Below, piece after piece: positions 1-8,337 of a stretch of DNA of 64,000 nt. Within the stretch, counting starts at the first letter, position 1. Each line of letters begins with the position of its first letter. Made by a program: the position numbers and the translations under genes. Source of the stretch: Acidobacteriota bacterium (GTDB lineage Bacteria > Acidobacteriota > Holophagae > Acanthopleuribacterales > Acanthopleuribacteraceae); the NCBI GenBank assembly GCA_020637335.1, contig JACJWC010000007.1, positions 1 through 64,000 of the forward strand, written 5' to 3'. The notes under the pieces are model-generated. The model was not told the DNA's origin. It did not search any database and saw only the letters and a list, made by a program, of their open reading frames with translations.

Positions 1-581
1 GTCCTAACAATTGACTCGTCAAACGCAAATTGACCATTTTTGCTCCTAAGTACTCCTTTTGAATCACGAACTGCACTTTTGGCTTGCCCCTCAAGCAAGT
101 CGTCGAATTGGCCGGAGGAGCCGAACTGTTTGACGACCTTGGTGCATTCCCTGCCCGCTCCTTCATTATGGACGAGGATTGCAGCATCAGTTGGATCCGT
201 GGAATCGGCAACAAAATAGGTGTGGGCTGGTTCTACTGAAAGGTTGAAGGTTTTCCAGCCATCGGCGGGAGGTCCCCTGGCGGGAATAATCATGACAAAT
301 TCCCATTTTTGCCCCCGCTCATCCCGGAAATGAAGGCCCGGCGTGATGGCATCAACTTCCACAAAACCGTTTTGTTCCACTGCGTAAAAGGGGTGGTTAG
401 CTGTGCATTGCAGGGTTTGTTCATCTTGATCCTTGCGCAGATGAACGTTATAAACCAGTTCTGGTGCAGTCTCAAAGGTCATGACGACTATGCCAGGGTA
501 TACACCCTTTTCTGCATCCCAGGACAGCACTTCATCGCCTATTTCAATAGTCTGAATAGGTTTTCGCAAATAAAAGGACAT
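1..581 (-). pseudogene. Hint (intein-like) domain fragment of a polymorphic toxin, cut by the left edge
   Basis: Reading the minus strand from 581 gives an open frame to the left edge without a stop. It has the middle and end of a Hint/PT-HINT module: an IGDEVLSWD block, a CTANHPFYAV block, a TYFVADS block and the closing ILVHNEG motif. About 40 further residues follow and run out of the window; these would be the start of a toxin domain. The usual opening Cys-Phe-x-x-Gly-Thr block is missing, because an in-frame stop lies just upstream (588-590) and no matching frame was found beyond it. The same domain occurs intact in the RHS protein at 3964-6693. It is most likely a 5'-truncated relic, though a frameshift further right cannot be excluded. 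Confidence 0.65.
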
Positions 582-799
582 CCATATTTATTGATGCTTA
601 AGATCTTTTGCTTGGCGGTTGGATTTTGGTCCCTATGGCGTTTTGTAATGAAATTGGTCGCGATCAGGAAGGACTTCGTGGGCTTTTGCCCGAGCATTTT
701 GGGGCTTGGGCGCGCCAATTCACACCCCGGCAGTTGGTGGGCTTTGGCGTTTTTTCCTTTTTTTGGCTTTGGGGGTTTTGGGCCGCCTACCGTTCCCTT

Positions 800-1390
800 T
801 CAACCGGATTTGTAGGCCAGTTGAGCAGCGGTTTTGCCTTGGAACCAGTGTTGGCCGGCTTCTCTGGCCGCTTGCATCAGGCGTTTGACGCTGCCGGCAA
901 CTCGGTGGAAGCGCGAACCGAAGTGTTGGACCGTGTCCAGCCAGGCGGCTTGATCGGTTTCCAAACGCTCGAGAATAGTCTCAAAATGGGCTGGCGCCCG
1001 GTTTGTCCGCTCGGATTTGACGCCCTGTCCAATCCAACAAAGCCAGGAAATCGTCTAAGTCCATGTTCAAGAAGCCTTTACGCGATTCGGTACTGCGAAT
1101 TGGACAGCGCCAATCGGCTCGCTTCTTTTGGGCTTTCATCTCTTCGATCATTTGCGTCTGATCAAACGTGGGATTCGTTTTCGCCGATTCTGGCAAATGC
1201 GCCAAGTTCTGTTCAGCCTGGCGGGCCAGGATACGGTCTTGGGCCGAAGTGTAGTCGGAATCCTCGGGGGTTTCTGCGATGCCAGCCCGGATCGGGTTCA
1301 GGTCGATATAGGCGTCGCAAGTCAGAATGGCAGCTCCGTCGCGGACCGCTGTTTCTCGAAACAGCGCCTGCAGTCACATTTTTGTTTTGT
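800..1390 (-). pseudogene. IS200-like (Y1_Tnp/RAYT type) transposase remnant
   Basis: The minus strand carries the C-terminal half of a tyrosine transposase of the REP-associated kind. The recognisable blocks are AYIDLNPIRAGIAETPEDSD (around 1310-1250), LDDFLALLDWTGRQIRADK (around 1050-1000) and, after a one-base frame change near 983, ERLETDQAAWLDTVQHFG and FHRVAGSVKRL. The frame ends at a TGA at 800-802. The N-terminal part with the HUH motif and catalytic tyrosine is absent; upstream the frame runs into an 18-bp palindrome. The loss of the front half and the frameshift make it inactive. The family call rests on remembered block order. Confidence 0.7.
1348..1365. repeat. Perfect 8-2-8 palindrome, copy 1
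   Basis: GCTGTTTCTCGAAACAGC forms a perfect hairpin stem. The preceding bases (ctccgtcgcggacc) are also shared with the copy at 1695-1712, so the repeat unit is longer than the stem. It sits at the broken end of the IS200-like transposase remnant, as expected of a REP-type element. Confidence 0.8.
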
Positions 1391-1419
1391 TTGAGCCGAT
1401 GCCCAGTGCGGTCCGGGAA

Positions 1420-1520
1420 TGCCCGGTAGGGCACGAGGTCAGAGCCCAGGGCGACAAGCGCTGCGCGGAGCCCTGGGAAACCCCAAATAAAACGGGGGGA
1501 GCCCGGATGGGCGAAAGGAT
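1420..1520 (+). repeat. Dispersed repeat family B, copy 1
   Basis: About 100 bp related to 21443-21540 and 46465-46564. The shared parts are a short GC-rich opening, an inverted pair around CCCAGGG...CCCTGGG, and a closing agcccggatgggcg block. This copy has drifted more than the other two. Confidence 0.7.
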
Positions 1521-1694
1521 CAAGCAACGGGGCCATTGAACCCAACTCCCAAGATCAAATTCACGACATCTTCCTTGACATCCACCGTACCCAGCATTTC
1601 TGAATGGGGCTCCGCCCCATCCGCGGGTAACCAACCCGCGCCACACCCTCCGTATCACCCGCGTCACCGCCGGATACCAGTTCCGTCGCGGACT

Positions 1695-1712
1695 GCTGTT
1701 TCTCGAAACAGC
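1695..1712. repeat. Perfect 8-2-8 palindrome, copy 2
   Basis: Identical 18-bp palindrome to 1348-1365, preceded by nearly the same 14 bases (ttccgtcgcggact). It probably marks a second REP-like unit from the same family. Confidence 0.8.
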
Positions 1713-2142
1713 TCCCGCGGTCGCCATCTCGATGGCGACCAACCCGCCCGCCCCAACGAACCCGCTCCAACAACGCCAATCCCACAAAATGCCCCCATCA
1801 GTGCTCAGAGTCGCCCACCTGCCTTTTTGTGGCCCGGGTTGGCTACCCGGGAAAACGAACGGTTCAGCCTACCAAAAACCCTAAACGGAAGGGTAAAGAG
1901 CTGCACCGAGGTGCAGCAATCCGCGAAGGAGATGCCTTCCAAGCCCCTCCGCAGCCCGACTTTCACCCGATTACCAAGGCTACAGAAAACCACCCAAACA
2001 GAGACACGATCAATGATGCACATGCCACCTCAGGTGCCTAGACTGATTCCCAAAAATCCATGTCAGCGTTAAACGCACCCGCAAAATCAAGCTTCCATGC
2101 TTGCGTTTATCGCACACGCAAAATCAAAATCAAGCTTCCACA

Positions 2143-2240
2143 AGGAGGCCAGAGGCCGATTGATCCATGAGCCCACACCGACGAAAGGAGGTGTGGGGCA
2201 AAACCCCTCCCCTAACCAAGAGCCCACCAGGGCGACTGAA
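2143..2240 (+). repeat. Dispersed repeat family A, copy 1
   Basis: About 100 bp matching 19598-19698 (same strand) and 46629-46727 (opposite strand). Conserved parts are aggccgattgaYccRtgag, a CCACACC...GGTGTGG inverted pair around gacgaaagga, a variable middle and agcccaccagggcgactgaa. It has no coding sense; it looks like a structured mobile repeat. Confidence 0.8.
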
Positions 2241-2260
2241 CCCCGAATCAAAACCCCATC

Positions 2261-2346
2261 GCAAACCGCGATTCCTGCACACAGCGCATTCCAAATCGCG
2301 TCTGCTGCGTTTCGTCCTGTGGCTGCTCGGTATCCGCAAAAAAACG
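2261..2346 (+). pseudogene. Duplicated fragment of the DDE transposase at 2500-3319
   Basis: The translated piece KPRFLHTAHSKSRLLRF and the following LWLLGIRKK match KPSFLRTAHSNSRLMRF and LWLLGIHKQ of the decayed transposase about 500 bp downstream (2771-2858). Both copies carry the AHS(N/K) replacement at the site where this family normally has the second catalytic aspartate. The fragment is too short to do anything and lies next to a family A repeat. Confidence 0.7.
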
Positions 2347-2499
2347 TGGGTCAGCCAGCTTGGCTGACAGCTCCCAAACCTCAAGAACTTCGCACCTTTT
2401 CGACCCCACCACTCACCTTTACACGCCTGCTTGCTTAGTCGGCATCGGTTTTCTATGAGCGATTAAACAGGCTGGCAGCCTGTCCCACGTAGCTCGGTC

Positions 2500-3319
2500 C
2501 CTGGCCCATCGTCGTCACGCGAGGCCTGGGTTCTTGGGCTGTAATCGTTTGCGGTTGTCAATCGGCTGGGTTTTGGATTATGCGTTTCGATTGGGTCCGC
2601 GTAACCGGGTTTGGGGCATGGATCTTACGTTTGCTTCGCAAGGATCGCGTGCGACGCCGGTTTTGGGCATCTTGGATCACGGCACCCGAGCGCTGTTGTG
2701 TCTGAAAACCCTGAAGGATCGCACCACGATTGGCGTTCTGCGTTTGTTGCTCGAGGTGATCGAATCCTGCGGCAAACCGAGTTTCCTGCGCACGGCGCAT
2801 TCCAACTCCCGTCTGATGCGCTTCGCCCTGTGGCTGCTCGGTATCCACAAACAAACCACGGACCCGTTCTGCCCCTGGCGAAACGGCCGAATCGAGCGCC
2901 TGTTCCGAACCTTGAAAGAGCGGCTTTATCCTTGGTGGCAAGCAGTCGGCATCCCGGATAACATCCAGGTCGATCTGGACAATTTCCGAACTTGGCCTGT
3001 ACTCCTCTGCTTTAGCTGAGGGGGATACAACCTAGCCCGCCCCCATCAAAGCCTGGCCAGCATCACCCCCGCCATGGCCTGGTCGGGCAAAACAACCCAC
3101 ACCGAACCGCCCCACTTCTTCGAAGCCTGGAACGGCATCCTGACTGGCTGGGTCCCACCCCCATTACGAAAAACGCCTGGAAAAATCAAACCGACTCGAC
3201 GAAACAGAGCTGTCCGCAAGAAAGAAGGATGGCGTTTGTCCAAACGCATCCCGTTTCATCGAAAATCCACCAAAATTGAAGGAGATTTCCAATGCCTGAT
3301 TAAATTTTTCACGCACTAG
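2500..3319 (+). pseudogene. Decayed rve-type DDE transposase
   Basis: The frame reads NRVWGMDLTFASQG (first catalytic Asp block), then GKPSFLRTAHSNSRLM, LWLLGI, then DPFCPWRNGRIERLFRTLKE (catalytic Glu block), and finally YNLARPHQSLASITPAMAW. Three lesions are visible. The N-terminal helix-turn-helix part is missing. The RTDNE-type block with the second Asp is replaced by RTAHSN. About 30 bp separate the W and Y of the usual FRxWYN motif and bring in a TGA at 3017-3019. The transposon ends were not found. It is inactive. Confidence 0.75.
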
Positions 3320-3462
3320 CACATCAAATCCCCCATTTTTTGGTCCCTTCCCAAAAAAACAAGGGCCAAAATCAACCCCTCAACCCTTTCCGGACATCCG
3401 GACAGTACACCACTTTGAACGAACATACGATGAAATCTGATTAGTAAAATCACGGGTATCTA

Positions 3463-3951
3463 TTAAAAATATTGCATGATGAGTGCAAGATCTTCAGATC
3501 CCGGTGCTGCATACTTTGTTTTCAAATCTTCACAATATGATTTGAAAATTCTCAGTAAATTCGTTTCATGGATTTCCTCATTTTTATAATACACTTTTAA
3601 ACCGAGCTCCTCAGCTATGTGGAAGATTTTTGCGCAGGAAACATCTATAAAATTTTCTGGCAGACTGGATAAATTATAGGAAATTTTTATCCAATCCCAT
3701 TTACCTCCTCCTGTATCTTGGACATCCTCATTTGTCTCATAAACAGGCAAGCCACCCAAAAACACATCAATATCTAATATAGAGATTGATTGCCAAGGCG
3801 AGGCCTTATCCGGCCTATCAAGAAAATAAAAATCATCCTCGGACTTAAAACCCAACTTGAGGAGCAAATTATGCAATTTCATCCGAGGCATAGGCTCTCC
3901 TGAGCGAATTTCTACAATTTCCTTTTCATGAAAAGTTTCACTTTTTCTCAC
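3463..3951 (-). CDS. Candidate immunity protein for the adjacent RHS toxin
   Basis: A protein of about 162 residues that I do not recognise. It is acidic, lacks a signal peptide or membrane segment, and is noticeably AT-richer than its surroundings. It starts only 12 bp after the stop of the RHS-toxin gene on the same strand, the usual place for a cognate immunity gene. A GTG at 3949-3951 is preferred because AAGGA lies 8 bases before it; another GTG at 3955-3957 is too close to that site. Base composition and position suggest it arrived with the toxin tip. The immunity role is inferred from position only. No RNA-polymerase stop signal was seen after it. Confidence 0.6.
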   Translation of the reverse strand: MRKSETFHEKEIVEIRSGEPMPRMKLHNLLLKLGFKSEDDFYFLDRPDKASPWQSISILDIDVFLGGLPVYETNEDVQDTGGGKWDWIKISYNLSSLPENFIDVSCAKIFHIAEELGLKVYYKNEEIHETNLLRIFKSYCEDLKTKYAAPGSEDLALIMQYF

Positions 3952-3963
3952 ACGCACCTTCCT

Positions 3964-6693
3964 TTATCTTATGCCCCTGGATGTCCTGACACCTGGAACT
4001 TGCCGAAACGCATCCATTTCAGCATGCCAATCAGGAGTCAGTTCTCGGAGGTTTATTGGACTATTCGGCCCGTTTGCTCGTTGCGGAATGACATGATGAA
4101 GTTCGCGACTTTCCCACTTCCCTGTACGAGGATTAAAGTCCTGGGGTGCTGTTCCTCTTCTCATTCTTTGTAAATTGGCTTCAGTAAATTCCCCTGTATT
4201 TTTTGAAGCCTCAAATCGATTCTTCCAATAACGAGACTGAACGGTGTCCCAACTTGGAGCGCTGCCGTCAGGAAGCGGCTTATCGATTGGGTCTCCTCTT
4301 CGCCATCTTTGAAATTTAACATTTCCTGGGGCTGAGTTGTTTGGGGCACTAAATGCGACTGCCTTGATTTTTTGGACGTCGGCTTGGGTGATGGTTCTCA
4401 AGCTGAGGGCTTTGTTGAGTAGTCGGTCACCCTCTTCGGCCCCGAGTTCGCCAACCCTTTTCGCCCATTTTGAGACGCCGTTGTCGCAGAGATTGCCTTC
4501 GTTGTGGACCCAGATTGCGGTTTGGGAATCTTGCGGCCCTGCGAAATAGGTGTGCCAATCTTTTACGGCGAAGTTGTAGGTTGTGAAATGCTCGCCCTTT
4601 GGTGCTTCTTCAAGGGTTTGACTGAGCACATACGCGTGCTGGCTGTCGGCCAGGAGCAAGCGTTCACCGAGTTGGAGGTCGCTTATTTCGACCCAGGCCT
4701 GATCGTCTAGGGACCAAACTCGGTGTTGGGGCGTACCGATTAACTCACACGGCTCACCCTCCTCATCCTGGTTATCGCCTTGGGCTGTTTTGGAGCGATG
4801 TTCGCGCTTCACATAAATCAGATGGACCAATTGTGTTGGCTGGGTGGTGAACAGCTGGGTGACGGGCTTGTAGCCCATCTCGCCGGAGACTGGGTTTTTG
4901 GACCAAACCTGATCGCCGACCTGTATATCCTCAATGTTCTTGAACCCCAATTGGGTCGGGATTTGGGTTCCGGCTGTGAAACAGACATCCCCTGGAACCG
5001 AGGCCTTGCCATTTGCCGAGGCTTTGTACTTGGCATAACCGGTAAAACCGCCTAAGGTTCCGGCCAAAATATAGGACCCTAAGCTCGAAAAACTGTCCTG
5101 CTCACCAAAATGAATGGCTACCAAATCCGTGTAGCCCTGAGCGGCTAAACCTGCAGCAACACCCCCCGCTGTTTCCGCCAATAATGCGGAGGTACTTAAC
5201 TTGGAAAAAATAGCAGTCACCCCTCCGCCCGTAGCGGCCGTGAGTAAAACCCCAGCAGCGCCTATCCCAAAGTTTTTGGTCGACCTCTTCCACAATTCGT
5301 CGCTATCTATTCGCCCGTTTTCCCACTTGTCTAAGTCCTCCTGAATCCGCTGTGCAGAACCAAATGTGACGCCATTTAATACTTCGTAACCTGCACCAAC
5401 AAATGAAAGGCCAAGTGCCACTCCGTGCAAATAAAAGCGATCTATTTTTGAGTCAGAAAAGGCAGCTTCTTCAGCTAACTCGTCCAGACCAGCTTTATAT
5501 TTGTCGCGAAACGTTTCCAAGCCGGTCAAATCCCAGAACATGATGGCGTTGCCGCGTGCGTAAGCATACGGCTGGGTCAAGGTGGAGGGATCGTAAATAT
5601 TAGGGGTTCGGAAGTCGGGGGTCGTAAAGTGGCCGAGTCTGGGGTGGAGATAGCGATGATGCATGTAGGTCAGGCCGGTGGCGTGGTCGTAGAGGTGACC
5701 GCCGAGCCCGATGGGGGCGGCATCGAAGCCGGGTAACGGGGGCAACGGGAATTCCGTGGCCACATTGCCCTTCTCGAAGGGGGGCGGTCGATTTTCCGGG
5801 CTGGCCATTAGTTCGCCGTACGGGGAATAAGACGTTACGAAGACCTGGTTGGTGTTGGGGTTGAGCCAGCCAAACGGAGTACCCAGGTGATCGGTGAAGA
5901 TAAAGTAATCGTAACCGCCGCCGGTCAGGTCCTTGAGCAGGACCGGTCCGAGCGGGCCGTGTCCAATCGCGTACTGCCAGGTGATGGTGCCGTAGAGGTC
6001 CTTTTCGCCGATGGCGATGACCCGCGATCCGTCGTATGCATAGATGCGCCGACTGCTGGGGTTGGGCGAATCGCTGCCACTGATGCGATGCGCCTGATGG
6101 TCGTAGGCGTACTCCGCGAATCGGGTGGAACCCGATACTTGCAGTTGGGCGGATGCCACTTCGCGACCGAGCGTGTAGTCCAGCATCAGGTTTTCCAAGG
6201 TCGGCGAGGCCAGAACGCGCAGGTTGCCCAGGTCATCGTATTCGGCCGTGATGACCTCCGAACCGTCCTGCAGGCTGCCGACCCTAATCTGGGTAGCGCT
6301 AGCATCCAATTGCTTGACCAGGTTAAGGATGGGCAGACCATCCACTTCGCGCACCAACTGGACCGGGATCTGCTGCGGTAAGCTGCCGTCTTCGGACACA
6401 TAACGTTCATGGATGACGGTTCCGGTGGAGCGGGTCATGGTCACGTCGGCCAGGGCCAACTCACCGGTGTAGGTGGGCACCCAAGTCTCGCTATAGCCGG
6501 GCACAGACTTCACGATCTGGATAATGGCCGGCATCTCGTTAAAAGCCGTCGGCTGACAGCCTTCGGGCAATTGGGTTTCGCTCCAGGTCAAAGTCAGGGC
6601 AAAACCGGCGCTGGTAATCGATTCCAACATGCCCTGGTCATTCAGTTGAAAGGCAAAGTCCTGGATGATGGATTCGCCCACCCGCCACTTCAT
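3964..6693 (-). CDS. RHS-repeat polymorphic toxin with Hint and HNH-type nuclease tip, N-terminally truncated
   Basis: The 909-residue frame holds RHS repeats (residues about 100-300), the RHS core end (YDHATGLTYMHHRYLHPRLG, then DP-rich PYAYARGNAIMFWDLTG near 380), an alanine/glycine-rich hydrophobic linker, a complete Hint domain at about 571-733 (opens CFTAGTQIPT, closes WVHNEG) and a C-terminal toxin of about 175 residues. The toxin ends with ELHHVIPQRANG (His-His near 866-867) and a later H, the pattern of the HNH/Endo VII nuclease superfamily. RHS proteins are normally far longer and exported. Here no signal or N-terminal half exists: the frame continues upstream of the first Met to about 6789 (NATFSDYENGYPGN) and then meets stops beside the insertion sequence. 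So the Met at 6693 is only the first available, with no clear ribosome site. It may be a silent toxin reservoir or a remnant. Confidence 0.85.
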   Translation of the reverse strand: MKWRVGESIIQDFAFQLNDQGMLESITSAGFALTLTWSETQLPEGCQPTAFNEMPAIIQIVKSVPGYSETWVPTYTGELALADVTMTRSTGTVIHERYVSEDGSLPQQIPVQLVREVDGLPILNLVKQLDASATQIRVGSLQDGSEVITAEYDDLGNLRVLASPTLENLMLDYTLGREVASAQLQVSGSTRFAEYAYDHQAHRISGSDSPNPSSRRIYAYDGSRVIAIGEKDLYGTITWQYAIGHGPLGPVLLKDLTGGGYDYFIFTDHLGTPFGWLNPNTNQVFVTSYSPYGELMASPENRPPPFEKGNVATEFPLPPLPGFDAAPIGLGGHLYDHATGLTYMHHRYLHPRLGHFTTPDFRTPNIYDPSTLTQPYAYARGNAIMFWDLTGLETFRDKYKAGLDELAEEAAFSDSKIDRFYLHGVALGLSFVGAGYEVLNGVTFGSAQRIQEDLDKWENGRIDSDELWKRSTKNFGIGAAGVLLTAATGGGVTAIFSKLSTSALLAETAGGVAAGLAAQGYTDLVAIHFGEQDSFSSLGSYILAGTLGGFTGYAKYKASANGKASVPGDVCFTAGTQIPTQLGFKNIEDIQVGDQVWSKNPVSGEMGYKPVTQLFTTQPTQLVHLIYVKREHRSKTAQGDNQDEEGEPCELIGTPQHRVWSLDDQAWVEISDLQLGERLLLADSQHAYVLSQTLEEAPKGEHFTTYNFAVKDWHTYFAGPQDSQTAIWVHNEGNLCDNGVSKWAKRVGELGAEEGDRLLNKALSLRTITQADVQKIKAVAFSAPNNSAPGNVKFQRWRRGDPIDKPLPDGSAPSWDTVQSRYWKNRFEASKNTGEFTEANLQRMRRGTAPQDFNPRTGKWESRELHHVIPQRANGPNSPINLRELTPDWHAEMDAFRQVPGVRTSRGIR

Positions 6694-6950
6694 GTTACCC
6701 GGATACCCATTCTCATAATCAGAAAAAGTAGCGTTGAGTGGGCAAAAGAACAGGAAGGCGTCTCGCGACGCCCGGGTTCTTAGGTTTTTTTAAAGTTCTT
6801 AGGTTTTCAATCAGCTGGTCATAATGGATCGGTAGATTTTAGCGCCATGGGCTTGGATTGGTCCCATAAATTGGCCAAAATAAGGGCGTTTATCGGTGTT
6901 TTTGGAGGGGTTTCGCCCTTCGCAGTCAGGGCTACGGAGGACGGGCGGGA

Positions 6951-8015
6951 TTGGTTCAGGTTTGGAATTGGGTTTTGGTGGCTTTGGCTGGGTGGCTTAA
7001 TCGGGAGCAGACCAAGTTCATTGACTATTTGAAAGCTGAGAATGCAGTTTTGCGCCAGGCTTTGAAGGGACGATCGGGTGGCCGGATCCGGTTGAATGAT
7101 ACGCAGCGTAAATCGTTGGTGGTCAAGGCTAAAGCTTTGGGCTTGAGTGGCTTGCGCCAATTGGATCCGATCGTCACCCCCGAAACCTTGATGCGTTGGT
7201 ATCGCCAGTTGATCGCTTTGAAGTATAGCCATGGACACAAAACCATTGGTCGGCCACCCATCAACGCTGAGACGAAGGACCTGATCCTCGAAATGGCCCG
7301 GGAGAATGAGCTTTGGGGTTATGACAAAATGGTCGGAGCCTTGAAAAACCTGGGCATTGGGATCAGTCCCAATAGCGTTAAACGTATCCTGCGCGATGCG
7401 GGAATCGATCCGGCACCCAAACGCGGGAAATCCGGCAGTTGGTCCAAATTCCTCAAGACCCATTGGGAAACTTTGGCTGCCGCTGACTTTTTCACAGTCG
7501 AGGTGGCCACCCTCAGCGGATTCCGCCGATATTGCATCTTCTTCGTCATGGAATTGGCCACCCGGAAGGTAGAAATCGCGGGCATCCAAGAAGCTCCCGA
7601 TGGGGCCACCATGCAACAAATCGCCAGGAACCTGACCGATTTCCAGGATGGGTTCCTCAAAGCAAAAACTCACTTGATCGTCGATCGAGATCCGCTTTAC
7701 ACAAAAAAGTTCAGAACCATCCTCGCGGCTGCCGGTGTCGAATTGGTCCAAACACCACCCAAAAGTCCAAACCTCAACGCTTATGCCGAACGATTCGTGA
7801 GAAGCATTAAGGAAGAGTGTCTCAGCCGAATGATGATTTTCGGGGAGAAGCACCTGCGCCATCTGATTAAAGAATTCATGATCCATTACCATAGCGAAAG
7901 GAATCATCAGGGGATCAACAATGAATTGATTGAGCCGGGCGAACAAAGAACGGGAGAAATCCAACGAAAAGAGCGACTCGGCGGTCTGCTCAACTTCTAC
8001 CATCGCGCAGCTTAG
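6951..8015 (+). CDS. Intact rve-type DDE transposase (354 aa)
   Basis: Catalyses cut-and-paste movement of its element. An N-terminal helix-turn-helix region (about 20-100) is followed by an integrase core. The catalytic residues are visible: Asp179 (LAAADFF), Asp245 or 247 (LIVDRDPLY) and Glu280 (NAYAERFVRSIKEE). It ends with the family's typical HYHSERNHQG and ERLGGLLNFYHR blocks, so it appears full length. The start is a TTG; no better ATG fits. It lies immediately upstream of, and divergent from, the truncated RHS gene, and its insertion is a likely cause of that truncation. The ends of the element could not be set: only a weak GGTAGAtTT/GGTAGAaAT match was seen near 6827 and 8087. A 410-residue open frame on the opposite strand is a shadow. 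Confidence 0.9.
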   Translation: MVQVWNWVLVALAGWLNREQTKFIDYLKAENAVLRQALKGRSGGRIRLNDTQRKSLVVKAKALGLSGLRQLDPIVTPETLMRWYRQLIALKYSHGHKTIGRPPINAETKDLILEMARENELWGYDKMVGALKNLGIGISPNSVKRILRDAGIDPAPKRGKSGSWSKFLKTHWETLAAADFFTVEVATLSGFRRYCIFFVMELATRKVEIAGIQEAPDGATMQQIARNLTDFQDGFLKAKTHLIVDRDPLYTKKFRTILAAAGVELVQTPPKSPNLNAYAERFVRSIKEECLSRMMIFGEKHLRHLIKEFMIHYHSERNHQGINNELIEPGEQRTGEIQRKERLGGLLNFYHRAA

Positions 8016-8337
8016 CCCGACGTCCCTTCCCCAAAAATTCATTCCCGCCATTTTAAGATCCCTAGTAGATTTCTACCCAAATCCAACCATTAAGCCGTGA
8101 TTCCCCAATTCTTTACGCCACTTTTCAAGCAAGGCAACCCAAATCCCACCAATTTGGCGCTGAAAATCAGCCCCAAAACCCACATCAACACCAGGAATTT
8201 CCTCCGATCCGACTTTTGGCACCTTACGTGAGTGCTCAGGTTGTCAACCTGAGTCCGCGGGTTGGCAACCTGCGCGACGTGTTGGTTTTCTTTCGGAGGC
8301 CACAGTTTTTTGGGTTTATTGGTATTTTGGGGACCGG
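8016..8337. other. Gene-free spacer after the transposase
   Basis: No coding sequence is visible. The only structure seen is the double hairpin at 8235-8274. The right end of the insertion sequence should lie in the first 100 bases. Confidence 0.6.
8235..8274. repeat. Two adjacent hairpins
   Basis: CTCAGGTT-GTC-AACCTGAG is a perfect 8-bp stem at 8235-8253. It is followed directly by a second, similar stem, cgcgggtt-ggc-aacctgcg, with one mismatch. Their shared GGTT...AACC core suggests a tandemly duplicated palindromic repeat. Lying between a transposase end and the 3' end of the ATP-grasp gene, it could also work as a terminator. Confidence 0.65.

Larger units (their letters stand above)
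1391..2142. other. Gene-poor repeat region
   Basis: No convincing protein is seen in either strand. The open frames here are low-complexity readings of repeats. The stretch holds the family B copy and second palindrome listed separately, plus a ccgggttggctacccggg hairpin near 1834-1851. Confidence 0.6.

Noticed and set aside
608..1429. A 273-residue plus-strand frame
   Set aside because: The minus strand of the same DNA has clear transposase blocks; the plus frame is low-complexity.
2097..2438. A 113-residue protein
   Set aside because: It reads through a family A repeat and the duplicated transposase fragment in another frame.
6819..8051. A 410-residue open frame opposite the DDE transposase
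   Set aside because: It runs antisense to an intact transposase with visible catalytic residues and matches no protein pattern; a composition shadow.
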